DNA from: Planctomycetota bacterium
Lineage (GTDB): Bacteria > Planctomycetota > Planctomycetia > Gemmatales > Gemmataceae
Direction of reading: 5' to 3'
Assembly (NCBI GenBank): GCA_021413735.1
Contig: JAIOPV010000131.1
Coordinates: 62,001-126,000 of the forward strand
DNA length: 64,000 bases
Shown in pieces: positions 28,101 through 36,022 of this stretch (the first letter of the stretch is position 1; every line of letters begins with the position of its first letter). Below the pieces are notes generated by a model. That model had not been told where the DNA came from, searched no databases, and was given only the letters and a program-made list of their open reading frames with translations. A program made the translations under genes and the position numbers.

Positions 28101-29137
28101 TTCGCCCACTGGACGTCCCAGGCTCGCCTTACAACGGGCTCGTCTCGGTTGCCCTCGGCGACTTCGACGGAGACGGTGGCCTCGACCTCGCGGTCGCTTC
28201 CGCCAACCCGATCGGTGTCGCGGGTCTGGATGCAACCAAGGCTGGCAAGGTGTTCGTCTACGACGACGCCGGGCTCGCTTCTGGCATCCTGACGCTCGAC
28301 AACACGATCACGCCGTTCGCCAACACCAACGGTCCTGCCGGGACGACCGGGGCTTACCTCAGCGGGTTGAACATCGCTGCTGGCGACGTCAACAACGACG
28401 GTAAGGCCGATCTCGTCGCTGGTACTCGCGGTGGAACGGTTGTCGAGTTCGGTCGGGTCATCGTGATCGATGGCACGACTTCCACCACCCCAATCGGTTC
28501 GGGACCAAACGGCATCTCGCCGTTCGGTTCGACCTACACGAAGGGTGTGGTTGTTGCCGCTGGCGACCTCGACGGAGCCAATGGCGACGAGATTGCCGTG
28601 ACTCGCGGCGGACCGGTTGTGGCCACGAACCCCAACCAGACCGTCAAGTTGAAGGCCTATCAGCTCAGTGGTGGTGCTCTGACCGAACTGGCGCTGTCCG
28701 GCTCCTCGACGCCGCTGGCTCCGTTCGCGGGGATCGGCTCTGGGGCCAACGTCATCAAGCGGGATGCCCGCGTGGCGTTCACGGACATCGACGGCGACGG
28801 CAAGGCCGAACTGGTGTTCTCGGCTCTCGATCCGCTCTCGACGCCAGGAAACACCACGGTTCGCATCGCGGCGTTCTCGGTGAACCTCGCGAGCGGCCTG
28901 GCAACCCCGATCAGCACGGGCACCGGCCCGAGCAACAGCTACACGACCGGTTCCAACATCGTGGATCACGCGATCTCGGGTGCGAACCCGACCGGAACGG
29001 CTGTCGTCCCGCTGGCCTTGATCACCGAGAGCGCGAACGATCAGGTTCAGTACCTCAACCCGCTCAACGGGACGGTTCTGACCGGTGGGTTCGCTCTGCC
29101 GATCGTGACGGGCGGTATCACCATCTCGGGTATCTGA
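22160..29137 (+). CDS. Giant glycine-rich surface protein 1 (beta-helix, Ig-like, FG-GAP)
   Basis: This 2325-aa protein has a modular surface architecture. Residues 1-30 are basic (MNRKSVTLAKAIKNIFSPVR); the motif LNLESLDQRIVPATF follows at 30-44, with no hydrophobic signal peptide. A beta-helix-like opening (to about 165) leads into a roughly 1200-residue tract of GGAGGxGG repeats. The tract is punctuated by units of the form A-x-GGG-V/I-Y-(x)n-G-x-V with an Asn-rich turn. Three copies of a 60-70-residue beta domain interrupt it (DNA about 23262-23475, 23500-23730, 25613-25840). Then come NSTIVYN-type helix rungs (near 1390), three Ig-like repeats (about 1576-1950; TFDTITVTFNEAIDP type) and an FG-GAP/VCBS propeller (1955-2325) with Asp-rich loops (GDFDGDGGLDLAVASAN, DINGDGK type). 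The C-terminus ends VTGGITISGI. A cell-surface adhesin or structural role is inferred. Confidence 0.85.
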   Translation: MNRKSVTLAKAIKNIFSPVRLKKRVAATRLNLESLDQRIVPATFTPNVAAIDGGLNSLRANITSANADPGPTETFNLGAGVYNLTSLNGGNAQENANGTGDLDLVSTTPKTYIFSGQGATTIINQTVLDRVFQIVSPGITVKFQNVVIQGGKAVDGGEVGATPGQFDAKGGGLLNGGGGDVFFTNAFVQSNVAGGAQINGSNGAVGTAAKNAGGVGGAAKSAFGGGVFSTGGTITIDGASQFKANLAVGGVGGNGGAGFAQTVAGKIGGAGGDGGAGGAAKGGAVYADAGTVVVKGASILTTNIALAGAGGAGGAGGKGKTTGQGGVGGKGGAAGDGGGGAVFSKIGDVSVLAGSTVSANQVNGVSSATTPVAITAATEATNVVTITAANGFVAGDLVQISGVVPGAYNGVYRVVTATAANFTVFNPTGLGGAAGTAFGTVRAVSLVPRVVTAASEAGNIVTVTTAAPHNYQIGQLVEVAGTGPGNYNGVYKIATTPTATTFTYVSTITGLAAATVFGTTQTLDGGLGGAGGDAGLADTSGGGANGGAGGQGGNSLGGGVAVISGALTVDASKVQDNLINEVFGNGQGGSGGNATPATANKASKVGGIGGTAGNGGTAFGGGIYADAGTGKVTFSNGSILSGNHVDQGSGDGGVGGVGGSAQVGAGKGGDGGAGGVAGGAGAYVVSGDVVFSGASNVSNNFGSAGFGGTAGVGGVGYGAAGAPGVGGAGGAGGAGALFQGGGVFAGKGNITITGGIVSGNTAHGGNGALGANGGGGGAIAGGRGGVGGAGGAAGTVAQGAGVYAKAGNVTLNGGVSVQGNSAAAGAGGNGGLGGVAAGSGGAGGAGGAGGKAAGGGVYALAGNVSLTSASVGTNKALGGKGGDGQIGQNGAIAGGAGGNGGAGGSGAGGGIANAAGDVTLDTVSKVLGNQAFGGNAGVGAAGGTGGAGGNGGAGGAGGAGGVGHGGGIWALNGAVTIQGGSQLGTVASPNIAKGGAGKNSGAGGLGAVAGAGTIGGAGGEGTGGGAWVQDGSVKVSGSSTVNGNQAIGGFAGDGGNRGAGGGLAINGDGGLGGLAAGGGIWTGTAGVTVTTGTFQGNTAKGARGGFGASGAVGGVIAQGGAGGASKGGAIFSQSGDISATGATFTLNTVGTTPTTVFPTAIAWAGGVVTVTVANTFQPGDTVTIAGFTPAGYNGTFTITSATAANFTYNLAVNPGAATVLGTASVAGGAGGKGGLLGIGVGQGGKGGDSVGGAIAIGTGTLTLTTDNLNTNKALVGGVGGGKGTKAGDGGASEGGAVWAGATAKGVTISQSSFFLNTTGAGGASGAPAEGTGGDSEGGAIYATSPIVSITNSTIAQNNTGAGGAGAVAGNSVGGGVYVNSPAAKIHNSTIVYNAAIDAGGGIRNDGTLELVSTIVGRNSIGAPLPVPNIAVVPQVGPASDISNTGTLTGDHNLIESNTGFTIAGATNIVGKSFLNPTFNQTGAAGGSQNTVFVDSAAAQTATNGTQYFRLVTPAEFTGSAFNPAGKLPVGALTALDKGSNPDNLTVDQIDNPRVAGLAADVGSIEGNGSTSDTQGAFVVSSVFSTSATGTPTFDTITVTFNEAIDPTSFSTAQILSLTGPDGANITPTSVTPVAGSGNTAFTIRFPNSDILGKYTLLLSQTIRDTAVGTENQMDDNKNGINGEAAINPIGTSGPGDQDQSTGILTNPALTSGAAVTSAVFSGTGTTFNKVRITFDQPIDTTTFTTSDVTIVSGVPGGPTIFVTGVTLVAGTANTFDVTFTPAAAGPLVITLSTDILNFGGAAGLPMNQNGNAINGEAGIAPAGDQFQSSTDTQGANITKATFSGAAANTFDTVELVFNEGIDPASFTTADITLTGPGGAITPAAVTLKAGTTDTFDVTFPSQTTNGTYTITTSVDILDFAGNQMDQNLNMINGEPGIAPTGDQFQSTASIGSPSSALLAVGGSDGTVRIIDGATGTVLSTVRPLDVPGSPYNGLVSVALGDFDGDGGLDLAVASANPIGVAGLDATKAGKVFVYDDAGLASGILTLDNTITPFANTNGPAGTTGAYLSGLNIAAGDVNNDGKADLVAGTRGGTVVEFGRVIVIDGTTSTTPIGSGPNGISPFGSTYTKGVVVAAGDLDGANGDEIAVTRGGPVVATNPNQTVKLKAYQLSGGALTELALSGSSTPLAPFAGIGSGANVIKRDARVAFTDIDGDGKAELVFSALDPLSTPGNTTVRIAAFSVNLASGLATPISTGTGPSNSYTTGSNIVDHAISGANPTGTAVVPLALITESANDQVQYLNPLNGTVLTGGFALPIVTGGITISGI

Positions 29138-29148
29138 CAGTAAACAGG

Positions 29149-29176
29149 CCCGGCGGAACCTGCGGGTTCCGCCGGG
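29149..29176 (+). terminator. Terminator of giant gene 1
   Basis: A perfect 12-bp stem (29149-29160 with 29165-29176) and a 4-base loop lie 11 bases after the stop codon. The surrounding sequence (CTGACAGTAA before, GGCTGGATGAACAG after) is repeated after giant gene 2, where the stem is imperfect. The 3' flank was therefore duplicated with the gene. Confidence 0.75.
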
Positions 29177-29245
29177 GGCAGATCGCAGAGGCTGGATGAA
29201 CAGCGCCACCTACCTGAATGATTCGTTCTCCGAGGATAGGTAAGG

Positions 29246-29327
29246 TTCGGAAGTTACGTCCTTATTCATGGTCGGTGGAAGCCTAAGGAGGGGGGGATTT
29301 TCCCCCCCTCTTCGTCCTGAGTGACAC
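29246..29327 (+). promoter_or_regulatory. Leader of giant gene 2 with start-proximal hairpin
   Basis: TTCGGAAGTTAC (29246-29257) is shared with leader 1. A perfect 10-bp stem follows: arms 29288-29297 and 29301-29310 around a 3-base loop. It ends 17 bases before the ATG and contains the G-rich sequence (AAGGAGG) that would otherwise act as the ribosome binding site. CCTGAGTGACAC precedes the ATG. Confidence 0.5.
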
Positions 29328-32300
29328 ATGAGTCGCAAACCCAAACTGGCTGATGTTCTCAAAAACATCGCCAGTCCATTTCACAAGAAATGGATGGCGA
29401 GGGCGATTCCGCGCGTCGAGCAATTGGGCGATCGGATCACTCCCGCAAACTTCACGGCAGATTCAACTCTCGCAGATGGCGCAATTGGCAGCGCAACGCT
29501 GGCGGGTGGCACGGCCAGTCTTCGCCAGGTCATCACACTCGCGAACACCAATACAGATGCAACGAACACAATCTCCTTCACCGCGAACACCTACACGCTG
29601 ACACTTCCGCAAGCTTCGCAAGAAAACGCGAACGCCAGCGGCGATCTCGACATCGTGAACGTCGGCACACCGGGTGCCCCCAAGACCTACATCTTCCAGG
29701 GCGCTGGCACCGGGACCGTCATTCAGCAGACGATCGTTGATCGCGTGTTTCAGATTCTCGGTCCGAATGTCGTCGTCAAATTTCAGAACCTGGCCATCAC
29801 GGGCGGTCAGGCAGTCGATGACGGCACAGATGCCGTGTTGCCAGGAGCAACCGACGCAAAGGGTGGCGGCCTCCTGAACACCGCTGGCGGAGATGTTTTC
29901 TTCACCAACGCTCTTGTGCAAGGGAACGTGGTTGGCGGAGCCATGTTGAACGGCGACCCCGGGCTTCCCGGAGTTGCACTCGGCGACCCTGGCAAAAATG
30001 GTGGCGATGGGAAGAACGCTTTCGGTGGTGGGGTGTACTCGAAGGGCGGCATCATCACCGTTGCTGGCACGAGCGATTTCAAGGGAAACAAGGCCATCGC
30101 CGGAATCGGTGGTCTCGGTGGCGATGGGAAAACGGGATCCATTGCCAAGCAAGGCGGTAAAGGCGGTGATGGTGGCAAGGGAGGGGCGGCGTTCGGTGGT
30201 GGGATTTACGCAGAGGCCGGTTCGGTTTCGGTCACCGGAACCGCGATCATCGAATTGAATGAAGCCCACGCTGGCGCAGCAGGAGCCGGAGGCAAGGGCG
30301 GAAAGGCCGGAGCAGGTCAATTTGCCGGCGCAGGTGGGCGTGGTGGCGATGCCAGCAACGCTGGCGGCGGCGGAGTGTACACGCTCTCCGGACCAGTCAG
30401 TTTCGCAGCCGGGACGCAAATCGTCAATAACGCCGTCAATAGTTCCGCAGGCGACGGGCAAGGCGGTCGCGGCGGCGGGGGCGGTCTGACGACTGCGGGC
30501 GGCGGCGGAGGTGGTGCTGGCGGCAACGGCGGCAACGGCGGAAATGCAGTCGGCGGTGGTCTGGCAGTCGTCAGCGGAGATGTGACGATCGGCACTGGTG
30601 CGAAGGTCTTCGGCAACTCGATCAATAAAGGCGGCACAGCGGGCGGCTCGATGGGTCCCGGTGGTGGTGGAACTGGTGGCATTGGCGCTGATGGCGGGGT
30701 TGGCAAATCGGGCGGGGCCGGTGGGAGTGGTGGAAACGGTGGCACGGCATTCGGCGGCGGCATCTACGCGGCGAATGGGAAGGTCGCGATCACCGGCGGT
30801 CTCATCCAGAACAACACCGTCAACATTGGGTCATCGGGGTTCGCGGCGGCTGCGGGTGGTCGTGGGAAAAACGGCGGTCAAGGCAAGAATGGCGGCGTGA
30901 ACGGTGCGGGCGGCGCGGGCGGAGATGCTGGCGGTGCGGGGATCTACGCCTCGCTTGGGAGCGTGACGCTCAGTGGTGCCCAGGTCACCGGGAATCAAGG
31001 CAGTGGCGGCTTCGGCGGCACAGGCGGTGACGGGCGTGCCGCTGGAGCAACCTCCCCGGACGGTTTCGGGCGAGCAGGCGGCGATGGCGGCAACGCCGGG
31101 AGTTTCCTGGGTGGCGGAATCTACGCAGGAAGCGGCGACGTGACGATCGACCTCGCGAGCAGCGTCACGGCGAACAAAGCGATCGGAGCGGAAGGTGGCG
31201 ACGGCAACTACGGGGACGACGGCGGCGTGAACAAGGGCGTGGGCGGAGTCGGTGGGAAGGGCGGCAATTCGGGCATGGCGCTGGGTGGCGGTGTCTATGC
31301 CAAAGCGGGGAACGTCCTCATCCAAGGGAAATCCTCCGTCAACGGCAATCAGGCAAACGTCGCGGCTCCGGGTGGTGGTGACGGCGGAAGTGGCGGGCGG
31401 GGCGGGTCAGTAGGACCCACTGCGGTCGGTGGTGCGGGCGGTGCTGCCGGGATCGCCGCGAAGGCGGGTGGCGGTGGTGTGTATGTTGTGGCTGGCAACG
31501 TGAGTGTGCTGGGTGGTTCCTCGATCACCAACAACAGCATCCTCAGCGGAAAAGGCCAAGCTGGTGGGTGTGGTGGAAGTGGGGTGCCCACATTCCGCGG
31601 CGGGAACGGAGCAGATGCTTCACCTGCCGGCCCGGCTGTTGGTGGCGGAATCGCGGATGAACTGGGCAACGTCACGGTTGATGGCGTTTCGACCATCTCG
31701 CTGAATATCGCCGTTGGTGGTGAGGGCAACGATGGCGGATCCGGCCGCGACGCAGGGGTGCCGGGAGGCTTCGCAGGCAACGCTGGGAACGGAAGCACCG
31801 GCGGTGCTGCTCAAGGTGGTGGCATCTGGGCACTGAAAGGCAACGTCGTCATTCAAGGGTTGTCGCAGGTTCGCCAGAATGAGGCACGCGCGGGAAAAGG
31901 CGGCAACGGCGGTCTTGGCGGAACCGGCAGCGGCGCAGGCGCGAGCAAAGTCGCAAACGGAGCGGGCGGCAACGGTGGCAATTCGGGCGACGCTGCCGGC
32001 GGCGGTCTGTGGGTGCAAGACGGAAGTGTCAAGGTGTCGGGCAGCGCGGCGTTCGCCAGCAACGCCGCGAACCACCTGACGCAAATGGGTGGGATCGGGG
32101 ACGGCGGACAAGGCCGACGACGCGGACAGGGGCCCGTCACCGCCGCACTTCAAGCAATCGGAAACAACGGTAGCGGCGGCAACGGTGGACTTGCTCAAGG
32201 TGGTGCCATCTGGATTGGGGCGGCGACCGTGACGATTGATGGTCGCGCCGACTTCAGTGCGAACCAGGCGGTCGGCGGCGGGGGCGGGACGGTATCTGCT

Positions 32301-35300
32301 GCATCCGCGGCCGTTGCGGGCGGCAAGGCGGGGAACGGTGGATCTGGCGGAGCAGCCGAGGGCGGCGCGATTTACACGAACAGCGGAGCGGTGTCTGTTT
32401 CGCTCTCGCGGTTCACCGGGAACCTCGCAACGGGCGGAATTGGCCAGGACGGCGGTGGCTTTGGAACCGTGATCGGCGGTGCCGGAACCGGCGGTTCGGG
32501 CGGTGCGGGTCGCGGTGGGGCGATCGCGACCAACACGGGTACGCTCTCGCTATCTGAGGTGAATTTCGGTGGCGTTGGGTCAACCGTTGCGGGCAGCAAC
32601 ACCGTTCGGATTAACACACCTGGAACCGGCAACATCGCAACGGGCGGCGCGGCGGGCAACGGCGGTGTCGGGAAGACCGCACCGGGTGGGAATGGCGGAA
32701 ATTCGGCCGGCGGTGCTGTGTATGCCCCAGCGACGGCTGGTGCAGTCACGGTCCTCAGCAGCAGCTTTTACAACAACCTCGCTGCTGCGGGCGGCGCGTC
32801 GGGTGCCGGAGCGCCCGCGGGGACTCAGGGCAAGTCGCTCGGTGGTGCGTTCTACTCGGAAGCGGCAACCACCAGCATCACGAACAGCACGTTCTCCGAG
32901 AACGCCGTGGGCGCCTCGGCAATCGACTCGGCGGGGGGTGCCATCGCGCTGGATAGCCCGATTGCCAAGATCCACAACTCGACCATCGTCTTCAACACGG
33001 GCGTTGCAAACACGGCTGGCGGTGGCATCAAGGTGAAGAGCGGAGCCCTCGAACTTGTCAGCACGATCGTGGGTCAGAACGGTTTGGCGGCCAACATTGG
33101 GGCCGCGATTACCGTCAACGGGAAGGATCTCGATTCCACCGGCACGCTGAGCGGCGATCACAACATGATCGAGAACAACACCGGATTCAGCGGAATTAGC
33201 GACGGAGTGAACGGGAATGTCGTTGGGAAGTCGTTCACGAACCCGGCGTTCAACGATCCGGTCACGAACACGGCCAACGCACTCTCAAGCACGGGCGGCC
33301 CTGGCAACACGGTCTTCGTGATTGGTTCGCAAACGGCACCGAACGGAACCGCCGAGCATGGGCTGGTGACACCCGACGTGTTCAGCAAACTTCCCGTGGG
33401 GGCGCTGTCTGCTCTGAATAATGGAGCCAACCCAGACAATCTGCTCGTCGATCAGATTCAGGGAGCACGAGTTCAGGGTTTGGCAGCCGATGTCGGAGCG
33501 ATCGAAGGTAACGGATTGGTGACCGACACGTCGGGTGCGTTCGTGGTGTCGGTGGTGTTCTCGACGAAAATTGCACCAGGAACCGCAACGTTCGACACGG
33601 CAACGGTGACGTTCAACGAGGCTATCGACCCGACGAGTTTCTCGACGGCTCAGGTGCTGAGTCTCACCGGGCCAACCGGTAACAGCATCACGCCGACGGC
33701 AGTCACGTTGGTAGCTGGCAGCGGCAACAAGGTGTTCGAGATTTCGTTCCCGAACCAGGCTGTGCTTGGGGTCTATACCCTGCTGCTCAGTCAGACGATG
33801 CGGGACACGGCGGTTGGCGGTGCCAACCAGATGGACGACAACAAAAACGGTATCAACGGCGAAGCCACGCCGAATCCCAGTGGCGATCAACACGTTGCGA
33901 CGGCGGTTCTGCGTGACCCGGCCATCACGAGCGGCGCAAAAGTTGTCAGCGCTGTCTTCTCGGGACCAGTCGGGGCGTTTAATAAAGTTGAGCTGACCTT
34001 CGACCAGCCGATTGACGCCAACACTTTCACCATCACGGACGTTATGGTGTCGGGGCCGCCTGGGGCGCCAGCAATCTTCGTGACGGGTGTCACGCGGAAA
34101 GCTGGCACGATGAACGTATTCGACGTGACCTTCACGCCGAAATCTCCTGGGCCTGACACCGTGACTTTGGGTGTGGACATCCTCGACTTCGGGGGTGTCG
34201 CCGGCAACCAGATGAACCAGAACGGGAACACGGTCAACGGGGAACCGGGAACCGCTCCTGCTGGCGACCAATTCCAATCGACGAGCGACACGGAAGGCGC
34301 GAACATCACGAAGGCGACGTTCTCGGGCGCAATCGCAAACACCTTCGACACCGTCGAATTGGTGTTCAGCGAAGCGATCAACCCGACGAGCTTCACGACA
34401 GCGGACATCACGCTGACGGGTCCGGTCGGCGCAATCGCTCCCACCGCAGTGACGCTGAAGGCTGGCACGACGGACACGTTCGACGTGACCTTCCCGAGCC
34501 AGTCGAAGAGCGGGACGTACACACTCACCACGAGCGTGGACATCCTGGATATCAGCGGCAACCAGATGGACCAGAACCTGAACAAGATCAACGGCGAACC
34601 GGGGATTGCCCCGGCCGGCGACCAGTTCCAGGCCAAGGGCAGCATTGCCAACACGACCCCGGGTATCCTCGCCGTTGGCGGCTCCAATGGTCGGGTTCGC
34701 ATTCTGAACGCCGCGACCGGAGCGGTCATCGCGAACGTTCGGCCGCTCGATGTGGTCGGCGGTTCGCAGTACACGGGACTCATCGAGGTTGCGCTGGGCG
34801 ACTTCAACTTCGACGGGGTCGCGGATCTCGTTGTCGCTGCAGCGAACCCGGCTGGTGTCGCGGGTTTGGCGACCAGCATGGCCGGCAAAGCATTCGTCTA
34901 CGATGGAGCGGCGCTCACCAAGGGAACCTTGACGCTCAATCACACGTTCACGCCGTTCGCCACCACGGACGGCCCTGCCGGGAAGACCGGTGCGTACATC
35001 AACGGGCTGAACATCGCGACTGGCGACGTGAACGGCGATGGCAGAGTCGATTTCATCGCGGGCAGTCGCGGTGGAACTGGCACGGCTGGGCTTGCGGAGT
35101 TCGGTCGGCTCGCCGTCATCGAGGAAGGCACCGATGCCGACGGCAGCGACGACAGCAACATCGGAAGTATTCAGACACCGTTCGGAGCCGGCTACCAGAA
35201 GGGAGTCGTTGTTGCCGCTGGCGATCTGGATGGAACCCTGAACACGGGCGGATTCGCCCAGGACGAAATCGCGGTGACTCGCGGTGGCCCTGTTGCCGCA

Positions 35301-35813
35301 TCCAACCCGAACAAGACCGTCAAGCTGAAAGCCTACCAGTTCAACGGATCGGACCTGAGCGAACTGAACCTGTCGGGAACAGGCTCGCCATTCGCTCCGT
35401 TCGCGGGGATCGGCTCGGGCGATACGGTTTTGCAACGCGACGCTCGTGTCGCCTTTGTGGATACGAACGCCGACGGGAAATCGGATCTGGTCTTCTCCGT
35501 GTTGGATCGCACGACCGACCCGAACAACTTCCAGGTTCGGATCGCGGCCTTCTCGGTGAACACCAGCACCGGGCTGGCAACCGCCGTGAGCACGGGAACC
35601 GGCCCGAGCAAGAGCTACCTAGTCGGTACGGACATCGTCGATCACGCGATCTCGAATGCCGACCCGATTGGGTCCGGAGCGGAAGAACTGGCACTGCTCA
35701 CAGAGAGTGCAAGTTCCGGCGTTCAATACCTCGATCCTTTGACCGGAAGTGTCCTGACTGGTGGATTCCCGCTGACCATTATGACCGGCGGAATCGCCCT
35801 CGACGGAATCTGA
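29328..35813 (+). CDS. Giant glycine-rich surface protein 2 (beta-helix, Ig-like, FG-GAP)
   Basis: This 2161-aa protein is a paralogue of giant protein 1. It has a basic N-terminus (MSRKPKLADVLKNIASPFHK), the motif RVEQLGDRITPANF at 29-42 and a beta-helix opening (TYIFQGAGTGTVIQQTIVD). A roughly 1050-residue glycine-rich tract with AFGGGIYA / ALGGGVYAKAGNV punctuation follows, then NSTIVFNTGV-type rungs. Three Ig-like repeats occupy about 1402-1771 and an FG-GAP propeller 1778-2161 (LGDFNFDGVADLVVAAAN, GDVNGDGRVDFIAGSRGG). The C-terminus ends MTGGIALDGI. It lacks the three inserted beta domains of protein 1. Tail modules are much more alike between proteins 1 and 2 than the glycine tracts. 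ATG at 29328 follows CCTGAGTGACAC. A surface location is inferred. Confidence 0.85.
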   Translation: MSRKPKLADVLKNIASPFHKKWMARAIPRVEQLGDRITPANFTADSTLADGAIGSATLAGGTASLRQVITLANTNTDATNTISFTANTYTLTLPQASQENANASGDLDIVNVGTPGAPKTYIFQGAGTGTVIQQTIVDRVFQILGPNVVVKFQNLAITGGQAVDDGTDAVLPGATDAKGGGLLNTAGGDVFFTNALVQGNVVGGAMLNGDPGLPGVALGDPGKNGGDGKNAFGGGVYSKGGIITVAGTSDFKGNKAIAGIGGLGGDGKTGSIAKQGGKGGDGGKGGAAFGGGIYAEAGSVSVTGTAIIELNEAHAGAAGAGGKGGKAGAGQFAGAGGRGGDASNAGGGGVYTLSGPVSFAAGTQIVNNAVNSSAGDGQGGRGGGGGLTTAGGGGGGAGGNGGNGGNAVGGGLAVVSGDVTIGTGAKVFGNSINKGGTAGGSMGPGGGGTGGIGADGGVGKSGGAGGSGGNGGTAFGGGIYAANGKVAITGGLIQNNTVNIGSSGFAAAAGGRGKNGGQGKNGGVNGAGGAGGDAGGAGIYASLGSVTLSGAQVTGNQGSGGFGGTGGDGRAAGATSPDGFGRAGGDGGNAGSFLGGGIYAGSGDVTIDLASSVTANKAIGAEGGDGNYGDDGGVNKGVGGVGGKGGNSGMALGGGVYAKAGNVLIQGKSSVNGNQANVAAPGGGDGGSGGRGGSVGPTAVGGAGGAAGIAAKAGGGGVYVVAGNVSVLGGSSITNNSILSGKGQAGGCGGSGVPTFRGGNGADASPAGPAVGGGIADELGNVTVDGVSTISLNIAVGGEGNDGGSGRDAGVPGGFAGNAGNGSTGGAAQGGGIWALKGNVVIQGLSQVRQNEARAGKGGNGGLGGTGSGAGASKVANGAGGNGGNSGDAAGGGLWVQDGSVKVSGSAAFASNAANHLTQMGGIGDGGQGRRRGQGPVTAALQAIGNNGSGGNGGLAQGGAIWIGAATVTIDGRADFSANQAVGGGGGTVSAASAAVAGGKAGNGGSGGAAEGGAIYTNSGAVSVSLSRFTGNLATGGIGQDGGGFGTVIGGAGTGGSGGAGRGGAIATNTGTLSLSEVNFGGVGSTVAGSNTVRINTPGTGNIATGGAAGNGGVGKTAPGGNGGNSAGGAVYAPATAGAVTVLSSSFYNNLAAAGGASGAGAPAGTQGKSLGGAFYSEAATTSITNSTFSENAVGASAIDSAGGAIALDSPIAKIHNSTIVFNTGVANTAGGGIKVKSGALELVSTIVGQNGLAANIGAAITVNGKDLDSTGTLSGDHNMIENNTGFSGISDGVNGNVVGKSFTNPAFNDPVTNTANALSSTGGPGNTVFVIGSQTAPNGTAEHGLVTPDVFSKLPVGALSALNNGANPDNLLVDQIQGARVQGLAADVGAIEGNGLVTDTSGAFVVSVVFSTKIAPGTATFDTATVTFNEAIDPTSFSTAQVLSLTGPTGNSITPTAVTLVAGSGNKVFEISFPNQAVLGVYTLLLSQTMRDTAVGGANQMDDNKNGINGEATPNPSGDQHVATAVLRDPAITSGAKVVSAVFSGPVGAFNKVELTFDQPIDANTFTITDVMVSGPPGAPAIFVTGVTRKAGTMNVFDVTFTPKSPGPDTVTLGVDILDFGGVAGNQMNQNGNTVNGEPGTAPAGDQFQSTSDTEGANITKATFSGAIANTFDTVELVFSEAINPTSFTTADITLTGPVGAIAPTAVTLKAGTTDTFDVTFPSQSKSGTYTLTTSVDILDISGNQMDQNLNKINGEPGIAPAGDQFQAKGSIANTTPGILAVGGSNGRVRILNAATGAVIANVRPLDVVGGSQYTGLIEVALGDFNFDGVADLVVAAANPAGVAGLATSMAGKAFVYDGAALTKGTLTLNHTFTPFATTDGPAGKTGAYINGLNIATGDVNGDGRVDFIAGSRGGTGTAGLAEFGRLAVIEEGTDADGSDDSNIGSIQTPFGAGYQKGVVVAAGDLDGTLNTGGFAQDEIAVTRGGPVAASNPNKTVKLKAYQFNGSDLSELNLSGTGSPFAPFAGIGSGDTVLQRDARVAFVDTNADGKSDLVFSVLDRTTDPNNFQVRIAAFSVNTSTGLATAVSTGTGPSKSYLVGTDIVDHAISNADPIGSGAEELALLTESASSGVQYLDPLTGSVLTGGFPLTIMTGGIALDGI

Positions 35814-35835
35814 CAGTAACTGTGCCCCTCAGAAC

Positions 35836-35864
35836 CTGCGTGGTTCAAATGGGGTTAAATGAAC
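35836..35864 (+). terminator. Imperfect terminator of giant gene 2
   Basis: An imperfect hairpin (CCCCTCAGAACC / GGTTCAAATGGGG type) lies at the same distance after the stop as the perfect stem after giant gene 1. It is flanked by the same CTGACAGTAA and GGCTGGATAAACAG sequences. Mismatches suggest decay after duplication; readthrough into giant gene 3 is possible. Confidence 0.45.
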
Positions 35865-35939
35865 AGGCTGGATAAACAGTACGATCTGCCCAAAGATGTT
35901 CGGTGCCCAGCAAAATGGGTGCTCGAATATGAGGATCTT

Positions 35940-36022
35940 TTTCGGCCGGCGGGTTACCCTATCAGGGGTAGCCGTCGGCCGTGTGTATTGTGCATTCTCC
36001 TCCTTTAATCTGTGAGCACGCC
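35940..36022 (+). promoter_or_regulatory. Leader of giant gene 3 with hairpin
   Basis: An imperfect stem is built from CGGCCGGCGGGTTACCC and GGGGTAGCCGTCGGCCG (about 35943-35981), 40 bases before the start. TTTTTCGG and GTTACCC here resemble TTTTCGGAAGTTACCCC in leader 1 with an insertion. CTCCTCC near 36000 is the reverse sense of a ribosome binding site, so none was assigned. Confidence 0.4.

Noticed and set aside
27044-29209. 721-aa antisense open frame opposite giant gene 1
   Set aside because: It is a shadow of the Ig-like/FG-GAP coding frame: Arg/Val/Asp-rich sequence with no domain or ribosome binding site, while the + frame has clear repeats.
33285-35435. 716-aa antisense open frame opposite giant gene 2
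   Set aside because: Same cause; it mirrors the paralogous shadow in giant gene 1, which reflects homology of the sense frame rather than a second gene.
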